Source: JBBRGK01 sp036741355
GTDB lineage: Bacteria > Chloroflexota > Dehalococcoidia > CAUJGQ01
Direction of reading: 5' to 3'
Assembly: GCA_036741355.1 (NCBI GenBank)
Contig: DAINSK010000029.1
Location: 1 to 41,585 of the forward strand
Length of the DNA stretch: 41,585 nucleotides
Shown here: one piece after another, positions 8,559-15,899 of the stretch
Layout of the letters: the number at the start of each line of letters is the position of its first letter
Numbering within the stretch: the stretch's first letter is position 1
The notes under the pieces: generated by a model
Seen by the model: the letters and a program-made list of their open reading frames with translations, nothing else
Database searches by the model: none
What the model was told of the DNA's origin: nothing
Translations under genes and position numbers: made by a program

Positions 8559-9859
8559 CGGAGCCCGTGCGCTCGTTGCGAGAGCGCCTACGGGGTCTCG
8601 GGGCGCTGCCGGCGCGTGACGCGGCGCCGCTTGCGGAGCCGGAACGGACGCCGTTCGTTCCGCCTGATCCGGAGCCGGAGCCCGGCGTCGAGTCGTACCT
8701 CCCCGGCTTCTGGCAGGACACGCCGGACGGCCGTATCTTCATCGTCGAACAGCGCTTCGATCTGGACCATCTCCATGGTGCCATCCCACTGGGCCGCACG
8801 CTTTCGGCGCGCGGAGACCTCATCGCCCGCATCGGCCGCCACGAGGGTCTGACGTCAATTGCGCCGGAACGGGTGCTGTATCTGGACACGGAAACGACCG
8901 GCCTCGCCGGGGGCACCGGGACGTACGCCTTCCTGGTCGGGATAGGCCATTTTGTCGACGGCGGCTTTCGCCTTCGGCAGTATTTTCAAACGGACTACGG
9001 CCAGGAGCGGGCGCTGTTGCGGGCGCTCTCCGACTATCTCGTGCAATTCGATGCCGTCGTCACGTTTAACGGTAAAACGTTCGACCTGCCGTTACTGGAA
9101 ACCCGCTTCACGATGAACGGGTTAGGGCGGCGGCAACACCCACAGAGCAACGTCCGGCTCCTGCCGCATCTCGACCTGCTGCATCCCGCCCGCCGCATCT
9201 ATCGCGATCGGTTCGCCTCGTGCCGGCTGTCTGAGCTGGAACAACACGTGCTCGGCCTGGTGCGGCAGGAGGACGTTCCCAGTTGGGAGATCCCGGGGCT
9301 CTACTTCCGCTACGTGCGCAACCGCCGTTTTCGCGCCGTGATTCCCGTATTCGAGCACAACGCGCTCGACGTGCTGTCGCTGGTGACCCTGACCAGCCAC
9401 CTGTGTGACCTCTTCGGTGGCGAGGGGGCGTGCAGCGCGGAGGATCGTTTTGCGCTCGGCCGCGCGTCTGAGTCGGACGGCCTGGACATTCAGGCAGTCG
9501 CGAATTATCGCGCTGCCCTGGAGATCGGGCTGACGCCAGCGCTGCAACACGAATGCGAACAGCGGCTGTCGTTGCTGCTGCGGCGGATGAGCCGCTGGAG
9601 CGAAGCTGTGGCGCTGTGGGAGATGGTCGTGGCACGCCCGCAGAACCGACAACTCTACCCATTCATCGAGCTGGCCAAGTATCACGAGCGCATCACCCGT
9701 GACTTCGCCCGCGCTACCCAGCTCAGCCAGGACGCACTCGCGCTCCTGGAGCGCCACCACCTTCGCTACGGAGCGGCTAAAGCATCGGACCATGCAGACT
9801 TGCTGCGTCGCATCGAGCGACTAGAACGACGAGCATCGCGAGTGCCGGCGATTAGCTAG
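8555..9859 (+). CDS. mrfB: MrfB-type DEDD exonuclease with TPR-like C-terminus
   Basis: The 434-residue product has a proline-rich N-terminal leader, then an RNase H-like 3'-5' exonuclease domain. Acidic metal ligands are visible as DTETTG (Asp111, Glu113), FNGKTFDLP (Asp177) and EHNALDVLSL (His268, Asp272). The last 150 residues are helical and TPR-like (repeats around ALGRASESDGLD and RWSEAVALWEMVV), as in YprB/MrfB. The GTG start at 8555 overlaps the mrfA TGA as GTGA, a strong sign of coupled translation, so this start is preferred over the open frame that runs back into mrfA. Together the pair matches the B. subtilis mrfAB repair operon. I see no sign of truncation. Confidence 0.92.
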   Translation: MTEPVRSLRERLRGLGALPARDAAPLAEPERTPFVPPDPEPEPGVESYLPGFWQDTPDGRIFIVEQRFDLDHLHGAIPLGRTLSARGDLIARIGRHEGLTSIAPERVLYLDTETTGLAGGTGTYAFLVGIGHFVDGGFRLRQYFQTDYGQERALLRALSDYLVQFDAVVTFNGKTFDLPLLETRFTMNGLGRRQHPQSNVRLLPHLDLLHPARRIYRDRFASCRLSELEQHVLGLVRQEDVPSWEIPGLYFRYVRNRRFRAVIPVFEHNALDVLSLVTLTSHLCDLFGGEGACSAEDRFALGRASESDGLDIQAVANYRAALEIGLTPALQHECEQRLSLLLRRMSRWSEAVALWEMVVARPQNRQLYPFIELAKYHERITRDFARATQLSQDALALLERHHLRYGAAKASDHADLLRRIERLERRASRVPAIS

Positions 9860-10039
9860 AGAGTTCCGCACTACTTCACTGACGCGCGAGCAGAGCCGCA
9901 CTAATAAAGACACCCATCCGGCAATACGCTACGCTTGCGGGGCTACGACTGATAGCGGAGTGCAAAGACGAGCGCCGCGCAAAACAGCTCGAACCAGGCA
10001 GAACCAACCGAGTCCGATGGGGCTCACGACCTCCACGCA
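9860..10039. other. Intergenic gap between mrfB and the AlbA_2 gene
   Basis: About 180 bases with no convincing gene. It holds an 8-base direct repeat, CCGCACTA, at 9866-9873 and 9896-9903, exactly 30 bases apart, which could be a chance match or a pair of protein-binding sites. I see no hairpin with a T-run that would be a terminator. Confidence 0.4.
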
Positions 10040-11131
10040 TTGTTGCCCGAACCACTATTGCGGACCGTCGGGCCTCGTTATGAGCGGTCCCGTTTTGCCG
10101 CGCTCCTCGATCCCGAAACCGAGCTGACACGCCAGATCGCCGCTTTCGCCAACTCGACCGGCGGCTTTGTGATTCTGGGCGCGTCTATCGACCCGGAAAC
10201 GGGGACGCCGATTGAAACGGCGGGGATCGACCACGTCGCAGCAGGCGCCGCGGTCCGAGAGTCGCTCGCCAAGATCGACCCGCCCGTCGATCACCTGGTG
10301 TCTTCGCGGCCGATCGAAACGCCGTCGTCCGGTGCACCGTTGCTCTTTGTCAGCGTGAGTCAGAGCCCGTCGCCACCGCACCTGGTGGTTCCCGAGGGAC
10401 AGGTTCTCATCAGTGTCGCAGAGGGCGTTCGTCACGTTCAGTCGCGGGCAGAACTCGACGCTCTCTACCAGCGCGGGCGTAGCGAGCGCGAACTCGCCGA
10501 CCGTCAGATCGAGGCGATGATCGAAAAGCTGGTGCAGGCGCATTACGCGCTGTACGGAATCGGCTTTGTCGCTAGCACTCAGGCCCCGACCGCCGAGCCC
10601 TTCCTCTGGGCGCGTGAAAACCCCGCGGCACTGGTGGAGGAGATGCTGCCCTTCAGCTCGGACTGGGGCCTGACCGAGGAGACCGTCAAGGTCCGGCCGG
10701 CTGAAATCGAGCTTCGCGGTGAGCGCGATGCGCATGGCTACATCCGCGTCACACGCGGCGGCTGTGTGGCCGTGGGCGAGATTCGACGGCGGCCGCCTGG
10801 AAATACACTGGGCAGCATCGACGACGTTGTGCGGCGGGTGAGCACGATGGTGGAGTTGGCGGCGCGCATCCTGGCGCACGCGCCGTCCGCGACCGTCGTT
10901 CCCCGGCTCTTTTTCGAAGGTTTGCGCGGCCAGCGCTTGGTCGTGAGCGATCAGCCGTACGCAGAGTCGAGTCCGGTTGAACTGGATACCCTGCAGTTCC
11001 CGGGCAACCTCGGCAGGGCAGGCGACAAGTTCTTTGTCCCTCGCCTCACCGGCGACCTCGTCGGCCGGCTTCTTTCCTGCTTCAAGGTAGAGCTCGAGGG
11101 CGATCCGGACGGCCTCACCAGCACGGCTTGA
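10040..11131 (+). CDS. AlbA_2-type putative DNA-binding domain protein
   Basis: The product of about 363 residues opens with a region like the AlbA_2 (Schlafen-related) domain: ERSRFAALLDPETELTRQIAAF then ANSTGGFVILGAS, the hallmark Asn-Ser-x-Gly-Gly strand of that fold. The domain is found in putative transcription regulators and in ATP- or nucleic-acid-binding proteins. The remaining 230 residues do not match a family I recognise. No ATG or GTG lies nearby in frame; the TTG at 10040 (with a second TTG directly after) is the first usable start and lacks a clear ribosome site, so the start is uncertain. The frame is open back to about 9956. Confidence 0.72.
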   Translation: MLPEPLLRTVGPRYERSRFAALLDPETELTRQIAAFANSTGGFVILGASIDPETGTPIETAGIDHVAAGAAVRESLAKIDPPVDHLVSSRPIETPSSGAPLLFVSVSQSPSPPHLVVPEGQVLISVAEGVRHVQSRAELDALYQRGRSERELADRQIEAMIEKLVQAHYALYGIGFVASTQAPTAEPFLWARENPAALVEEMLPFSSDWGLTEETVKVRPAEIELRGERDAHGYIRVTRGGCVAVGEIRRRPPGNTLGSIDDVVRRVSTMVELAARILAHAPSATVVPRLFFEGLRGQRLVVSDQPYAESSPVELDTLQFPGNLGRAGDKFFVPRLTGDLVGRLLSCFKVELEGDPDGLTSTA

Positions 11132-11157
11132 ACGACTGGTTTGGACGTCACGGCCGG

Positions 11158-11945
11158 TCATCCGCCTCCAAAAGCCGACGGTCGATCTTCACTAGCTCTC
11201 GAGCGGAGGCCCAGGTGTTCCGCTGCGCGTCGAAATCTTTCGTCGCCGCCGCCTTCGTACGTCAACTTGCCGCCGATGAGAACGCCGCCGTAGCGCAGTT
11301 GGCTGGGGTCGATAACACCCTGCTCCGTCCGAGCCGTTCCACGAGACGGGGCCCCAGGCAGTTGATGCGATATAGCATGTCTATCTGCCCGACGAGCACC
11401 TGTCGCCGCGAGGCGGGGATCGCCGTCTGGAGGAAGAGGTCTTCCCAGTCGCCGTAGCCGTACGCGACATGTAGAGCATCGGCGATGATGCCATACCAGG
11501 AGAGTAACGCCCTCCAACCAGGACCAACCCCGTCGTCGCCAGCAGGCGGGACGCGGAGGGCAGCATCGTCGACACGCAGGTGGATGCCATCGAGTTCAGG
11601 GTGAGTCTGCGAGTGCACCGAGAACTGCATCGTGCCTTCTACCTGCCCCTCGAACCCTGGAACTTTGCCGCTCAGAGGAATGACGCCGTATCCGGGTTGC
11701 AGGGGACCACTACGCGACCTGAAAAGGTCCTCGACGTCGTCGGTCAAAATACGCACGCCGTTCTCACCAGCCGGCTTCAACCCGTCCAGCACCGGGTAGT
11801 GGTCGGAATCCGGCGCCCGCACCATTAGTCCCGCTGCCGCCAGGTCTCTGAACATTCGCCTGACGAGCCGTGGTGTTAGCGGTTGATGCGGGAAATACGA
11901 GGTGATCTGAAAATCGCGGCCCAAGCATTCCTCCGGGTGGTTCAT
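11158..11945 (-). pseudogene. Hypothetical protein gene with a probable frame disruption near its 3' end
   Basis: From the ATG at 11945 the frame codes about 207 plausible residues (GRDFQITSYFPHQPLTPRLV, PLSGKVPGFEGQVEGTM, ALHVAYGYGDWEDLF, LYRINCLGPRLVERLG) and then runs into an unlikely tail of about 20 residues to a stop at 11262. In the next frame, protein-like sequence continues directly (DPSQLRYGGVLIGGKLTYE, FRRAAEHLGLRS) to a stop at 11158. The simplest reading is one gene of about 260 residues shifted by one base between roughly 11324 and 11345. The intact protein could belong to a small cytosolic family, but I do not recognise it. The gene has no ribosome site and is divergent from the lipoate gene. 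Confidence 0.6.
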
Positions 11946-11969
11946 GGCGTGGGTAGGCTGTGTTGATGC

Positions 11970-11975
11970 TACGAT
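11970..11975 (+). promoter_or_regulatory. Candidate -10 element six bases before the lipM-like start (leaderless type)
   Basis: TACGAT is followed by exactly six bases and then the ATG at 11982, with no Shine-Dalgarno sequence between. This spacing is typical of promoters that give leaderless mRNAs. On the other strand the same spot reads TAGCAT and could serve the divergent hypothetical gene. No clear -35 is seen. Confidence 0.4.
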
Positions 11976-11981
11976 CCTGCC

Positions 11982-12800
11982 ATGCAGGCGTGTGAACAGT
12001 GGCGGCTAATCCTCGACGGGTGCGCCTCGGGCTACCGAAATATGGCGGTGGACGATGCTCTGGTGACAAGCGTAGTTTGCGCCGACCGCAAAACAGCCTG
12101 GTCGCACACGCTTCGTCTCTACTGGTTCGAGCCCCCCGCACTGTCAATCGGTGCGAACCAGCCGTTGGCTGAAATTGATCTTGCCGCCTGCGCTGCGGCC
12201 GGCGTCGATGTCGTGCGTCGTCCGACCGGTGGACGCGCCGTGCTCCACCGCGGGTGTATTACGTACTCGGTATGCGGCCCGGCGGAGGGCGCTGTATTCG
12301 GCGGCGGTATCCACGCATCCTACCGGCGCATATCCGAAGCGCTCGCAATTGCTGTGCGCGAGCTTGGTCTCGCGGCGGTCCAGCCCGCGATGCCGACATC
12401 CAGATCTGCCTCCACGCCGTCGTGCTTCGATAGCGCCGCACCGTACGAGCTACTCGTCGCCGGTCGCAAGCTGGTGGGCAGCGCGCAGGTTCGCCGGAGC
12501 GGTGTAGCTCTGCAACACGGATCGCTGCGGTTGTGGTCGGGAAGCGTACAGACTCCCGCGCTCGTAAACGCGCGTTCGGCGCGCCTGCGGACTGTAGAAA
12601 GCGTGGATCCGCCAACGCTCTCCGAGCTTCTCGGCCGGTCTGTGTCCCGCGCTGCGGCCGGGGCAGCGCTCGCCGAGGGGTTCTCGAGAAGCTTCAGCGT
12701 TACGCTGTGCCCCGCCGGCCTCGACGAGCATGAGAACCAACTGGCAATGGCTCTCGAGACAGGGCGCTACAATTCTAGCGAGTGGACGTCGAGGCGGTAG
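11982..12800 (+). CDS. lipM: LipM-type octanoyltransferase (lipoate-protein ligase A family)
   Basis: Moves octanoyl groups from acyl carrier protein to the glycine cleavage H protein as the first step of lipoate assembly. The 272-residue product shows the family's RRPTGGRAVLH motif at about residues 79-89, and a TPSCFDSAAPYELLVAG stretch whose Cys148 matches the acyl-accepting cysteine of LipM. GRKLVGSAQ, with Lys163, and LQHGSL follow. The Cys points to LipM rather than a simple lipoate ligase, which lacks it; this is family knowledge, not proof. The C-terminal helix region is short and arginine-rich at the end. The gene stands alone, probably leaderless, and ends 15 bases from the convergent lipoprotein gene. 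Confidence 0.85.
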   Translation: MQACEQWRLILDGCASGYRNMAVDDALVTSVVCADRKTAWSHTLRLYWFEPPALSIGANQPLAEIDLAACAAAGVDVVRRPTGGRAVLHRGCITYSVCGPAEGAVFGGGIHASYRRISEALAIAVRELGLAAVQPAMPTSRSASTPSCFDSAAPYELLVAGRKLVGSAQVRRSGVALQHGSLRLWSGSVQTPALVNARSARLRTVESVDPPTLSELLGRSVSRAAAGAALAEGFSRSFSVTLCPAGLDEHENQLAMALETGRYNSSEWTSRR

Positions 12801-12815
12801 CGCCGGCTCGACGGG

Positions 12816-13901
12816 TCATCGTACCTGTGCGATGCGCATATCCGTCGCCGCCGAGAGCCGCTGCGCGGCCGGCGATGATTGCAGCGGCTGTGTTCGCTCG
12901 ATTTCAACAGTGGTGATAAACCTTCCTCGGCGCGCGATGAGGACCGTTAGGGGGATCTGCTGTCTGCTCTGCGAATCCGTGATCGTGCCCTCAAACAACC
13001 GGGTTCCTTCGCCGATTGCAGGCGCCTGTACCTCGCGCACCTGCACGTTTGACGGGAAAGTGTCCACGCTGATCCCCTGAAGGGCGGCCCGGGCGCCGTC
13101 CGCGGTTGAGTAGACCTCGACATAACAGGTTGTGAAGGCACGCGGATTGGGCGAAGCCCGTTCGCCAGGGAAGGCGTCGTACATGACACGGTAGCCGTCC
13201 TGGCGTCCCAACTGCGCCAGCGTTTGCACTATCGACGGGTCTTGACCTTCGTCCGCGACCTGCTGGTTCGAAACGTGGGTCGCCGCTGATGGATTTGAGT
13301 TGCCGAACTCGTTTGGCTGGCATACGAGCCGCTCTAGCGTTCCCTGCGGCAGCACCGTGGCCGTTGGGCTCGGCGAGGGCGTCGGTGATGGCGTCGGGGA
13401 CGGCGTCGGTCGCGGGGTTGGTGACGGAGTTGGTGTCGGGCGCGCAGCCGGGCTCGGGGTCGGCGTCAGGCTTGGCGTTGGCGTCGGAGTTGGAGTCGGG
13501 CTGGCCGTCGGCACTGGACTCAACGTTGGTCCCGGGGTCGGCGGTCGCCCTGGCCCGACCTGCAGCCCTTGAACCAACCGGCTGCTTTTTCCATCGGGAT
13601 TGCGGACCACGACATCGTAAGCGCCGGCGGCGAGGTTCGCCGGCGCGATGCCGGTCATCAGCGAAGAATTGATCCACGCGGGCGTTGTCGCTGCGGCGTT
13701 GCCGATCGTCAGCCTGGCGGCGCGGTCAAATCCCGAGCCTTCGACCAGCACGAAGCCGGCTTCCCCCGCGGGTATCGATGCTGGGTCGACCCGGTCAACG
13801 CGCGGAATTGGGCTCACCGAGGAACATGAGGTGGCTAAAACGGTGACGATGCACGCGGCGAACAAACAGAAGAACGGCGCGCGGCGGCGCGGTTTGGGCA
13901 T
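12816..13901 (-). CDS. Secreted lipoprotein with IPT/TIG domain and Thr-Pro-rich linker
   Basis: The 361-residue product has a positively charged start, a hydrophobic stretch (FFCLFAACIVTVLA) and a lipobox-like ATSC with Cys26 as the likely lipidated residue. An IPT/TIG-type Ig fold follows at about residues 32-105 (VDRVDPASIPAGEAGFVLVEGSGF, WINSSLMTGIAPANLAAGAYDVVVRNPDG). A linker of about 65 residues made of Thr-Pro and Ser-Pro repeats (DNA 13345-13560) then leads to a C-terminal domain of about 180 residues with two cysteines. That domain resembles the halves of the secreted protein at 32621. The longer frame upstream to 14312 lies inside larC and is rejected. No ribosome site is seen; a TACAAT sits six bases upstream. 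Confidence 0.85.
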   Translation of the reverse strand: MPKPRRRAPFFCLFAACIVTVLATSCSSVSPIPRVDRVDPASIPAGEAGFVLVEGSGFDRAARLTIGNAAATTPAWINSSLMTGIAPANLAAGAYDVVVRNPDGKSSRLVQGLQVGPGRPPTPGPTLSPVPTASPTPTPTPTPSLTPTPSPAARPTPTPSPTPRPTPSPTPSPTPSPSPTATVLPQGTLERLVCQPNEFGNSNPSAATHVSNQQVADEGQDPSIVQTLAQLGRQDGYRVMYDAFPGERASPNPRAFTTCYVEVYSTADGARAALQGISVDTFPSNVQVREVQAPAIGEGTRLFEGTITDSQSRQQIPLTVLIARRGRFITTVEIERTQPLQSSPAAQRLSAATDMRIAQVR

Positions 13902-13907
13902 GCATCG

Positions 13908-13913
13908 ATTGTA
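13908..13913 (-). promoter_or_regulatory. Candidate -10 element six bases before the lipoprotein start (leaderless type)
   Basis: On the minus strand the sequence reads TACAAT, six bases, then the ATG at 13901, with no Shine-Dalgarno sequence. It lies just beyond the larC stop, so the lipoprotein may have its own promoter and not depend on the lar transcript. Confidence 0.45.
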
Positions 13914-13921
13914 CGGCACGG

Positions 13922-15112
13922 TCACTCGTGGAGCAGGTGTTGTTGGGCTTCGGAGGCAATGACGCGGTAGATGTCGATCAGCGGCTTCCCTGTTGCCAGA
14001 GCGATCGTTCGGCAGTCCTCGTATTCGGGTGCGACGTGAGGCCGATCGTTTGAGAGGCGCTTCACCTTCACGCGCACTTCGCCCAGGCTGGAGTGAAACA
14101 AGAACGACTCGCGATCGGCCTCGTAGCGTCGCACCTCGCTGACACGTACCCCGAGCGTGGTCGTTTCGCGCAGCATCGTTTGAACTACTGCCGGTTCGAC
14201 CTGCGGCGGACAGATCGCCTGCAACATGACAGCGGGGCGGTTCTTTTTCATGGAGATGGGCGTGCACCACGCATCGACGGCGCCGGCAGCGAAGAGGCGC
14301 TCGAGTACCCATCCGTAGAGTTCTGGATTCATGTCGTCAATGTTGGTTTCGACGACCAGCATCGTCCGAACGGCGGCAGTGGCTGTGACATCGCCGAGCC
14401 AGGCGCGCACGACGTTAGGACGGCCGGGAGTATCTCGTCCGCCGGCTCCGTAGCCGACGGTGCGCAGAGCGATGGCCGGTCGTTCGAAGCGACCGAGCGT
14501 AGTGAGCAACGCCGCCCCGGTGGGCGTCAGGAGCTCGAACAGGTCGCCGGACCGCGGCGCGGCGATCGGCGCGGACGCGCGCGAGAGCAGCTCGAGCGTA
14601 GCGGGACCAGGAACCGAGATGATGCCGTGTTGCGACTTCACCTCGCCAGAGCCCACGGGAAGCGACGAAACGTAGCACTCATCCACGCCGAGCAGGCGAA
14701 GACCGACGACAACGCCGACCACGTCCACGATCGAATCCACCGCGCCGACCTCGTGGAACTCGATCTCGTCGAGCGTAACGCCATGCACTTTCGCTTCCGC
14801 CTCGCCGAGTGCGGTAAAGACGCGTTGAATGCGATCCCGATCCTGTTCGGGAAGGTCCGAACCGTTCACGATTGCCAGGATGTCGGCAAGCCGGCGGTGC
14901 GGCTGGCCGGCTTGATCGACGACCACGTCGACTTTCGTCGCGGCCAGGCCGGCGCGCTGCACGCCGGTTGCGGTCAGATGAAACCCAGACAGTGGCAGCG
15001 AGGCGAGCTCATGAGCGATCTGCTCTATCGGTATCCCGCAATCGACGATCGCGCCGAGCAGCATGTCGCCGCTTGCCCCTGAAAAGCAGTCGAAATAGAC
15101 GGCGCGCGTCAA
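13922..15112 (-). CDS. larC: LarC, nickel insertase for the nickel-pincer nucleotide cofactor
   Basis: LarC is the CTP-dependent enzyme that inserts nickel into the pincer nucleotide used by lactate racemase and related enzymes. The 396-residue product begins with the family signature VYFDCFSGASGDMLLGA, followed by LDEIEFHEVGAVDSIVDVVG, SLPVGSGEVKSQHG, PTGAALL and NIDDMNPELYGW. All lie in one open frame, unlike Lactiplantibacillus plantarum, where LarC is made through a programmed frameshift. The start is a TTG that overlaps the larB stop by four bases (TTGA), implying coupled translation. It is the last gene of the aldolase-larB-larC run. LarE and LarA are not in the window. Confidence 0.94.
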   Translation of the reverse strand: MTRAVYFDCFSGASGDMLLGAIVDCGIPIEQIAHELASLPLSGFHLTATGVQRAGLAATKVDVVVDQAGQPHRRLADILAIVNGSDLPEQDRDRIQRVFTALGEAEAKVHGVTLDEIEFHEVGAVDSIVDVVGVVVGLRLLGVDECYVSSLPVGSGEVKSQHGIISVPGPATLELLSRASAPIAAPRSGDLFELLTPTGAALLTTLGRFERPAIALRTVGYGAGGRDTPGRPNVVRAWLGDVTATAAVRTMLVVETNIDDMNPELYGWVLERLFAAGAVDAWCTPISMKKNRPAVMLQAICPPQVEPAVVQTMLRETTTLGVRVSEVRRYEADRESFLFHSSLGEVRVKVKRLSNDRPHVAPEYEDCRTIALATGKPLIDIYRVIASEAQQHLLHE

Positions 15113-15885
15113 TCGCTGCCGCCTTCGGTTGCTGTGGGGGCGGGGAGCCGGTTGATCACGGCAGCGAGGTAGCCCGCGCCGAAGCCATTGTCGATGTTGA
15201 CCACCGCAACACCGGCCGCGCAGCTATTCAGCATGCCGAGTAGCGCTGCCAGTCCTCCGAAGCTCGCCCCGTAGCCCACGGAGGTGGGCACCGCGATCAC
15301 GGGAACCCCCACCAGACCGCCTACAACGCTCGGCAGAGCCCCTTCCATGCCCGCGACCACCACGAGGACGCGCGCGGACTGAAGGGCCTCTACGTGCGCC
15401 AGGAGGCGGTGCAGTCCGGCAACGCCCACGTCATATAGACGCTGAACCTCGCTGCCCATCATCTCCGCCGTGATCGCGGCCTCTTCGGCCACCGGCACGT
15501 CGGCCGTTCCCGCGCACAGCACGGTTATCCCCGGAGTTTGCCGCCTGATGCAGCGTTGAACGGTGATAGCACGCGCGTCCGCGTGGTACGTGGCGTCGGG
15601 AGCTAGGGTGCTGAGTGCGGCGAACTGTTCCGGGGTGGCGCGGGTAACGAGCAGCAGGTCGGAGTGGTTGAGGATTCGTTCGCCGATCGCGGCTACCTGC
15701 TCCGGACTTTTGCCCAGACCAAGTACGACCTCGGGAAAGCCTTCGCGAAGCGCCCGATGGTGGTCCACCCGGGCGAAGCCGAGATCTTCGAACGGCAGCA
15801 CCTTGAGCGCGTCGGCCGCGGCGTCCGGCGAAATCTCGCCGGAACGGACAGACTCGAGCAGGGTGAGGAGCCGATGTGCGTCTAT
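15109..15885 (-). CDS. larB: LarB, pyridinium-3,5-biscarboxylic acid mononucleotide synthase
   Basis: LarB carboxylates and hydrolyses nicotinate adenine dinucleotide at the start of nickel-pincer cofactor synthesis. It belongs to the PurE-like fold. Visible signatures are LPFEDLGFARVDHHRA, FPEVVLGLGKSPEQ, VLCAGTADVPVAEEAA, VVVAGMEGALPSVVGGL and PTSVGYGASFGGLAALL. The first canonical start is the GTG at 15801 (230 residues), but the frame stays open upstream and encodes the family's usual N-terminal helix (LLTLLESVRSGEISPDAAADAL). I therefore extend it to an ATA codon at 15885, six bases after an AGGTGG, giving 258 residues. No ATG, GTG or TTG occurs in that stretch, so either the start is non-canonical or one base is wrong there. 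Confidence 0.9.
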   Translation of the reverse strand: MDAHRLLTLLESVRSGEISPDAAADALKVLPFEDLGFARVDHHRALREGFPEVVLGLGKSPEQVAAIGERILNHSDLLLVTRATPEQFAALSTLAPDATYHADARAITVQRCIRRQTPGITVLCAGTADVPVAEEAAITAEMMGSEVQRLYDVGVAGLHRLLAHVEALQSARVLVVVAGMEGALPSVVGGLVGVPVIAVPTSVGYGASFGGLAALLGMLNSCAAGVAVVNIDNGFGAGYLAAVINRLPAPTATEGGSD

Positions 15886-15891
15886 GGCTGA

Positions 15892-15897
15892 CCACCT
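15892..15897 (-). promoter_or_regulatory. Ribosome-binding site that points to an upstream larB start
   Basis: AGGTGG on the minus strand lies three bases past the aldolase stop and six bases before the ATA codon at 15885. It supports initiation well upstream of the GTG at 15801, which has no good ribosome site. Confidence 0.45.
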
Positions 15898-15899
15898 TC

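Noticed and set aside
9866..9903. 8-base direct repeat CCGCACTA, 30 bases apart
   Set aside because: Short enough to arise by chance; not adjacent to a promoter I can define. Noted in the gap entry only.
13345..13560. Short-period DNA repeats that could suggest a CRISPR or minisatellite
   Set aside because: The repeats are six-base units coding Thr-Pro and Ser-Pro in the lipoprotein linker; there are no spacers of fixed length.
12816..14312. Lipoprotein starting at 14312 (498 residues)
   Set aside because: The first 137 residues would lie inside larC and have no domain; the lipobox and signal peptide show the start at 13901.
14093..15082. Plus-strand open frame (329 codons) inside larC
   Set aside because: Entirely antisense to larC; composition biased and without motifs.
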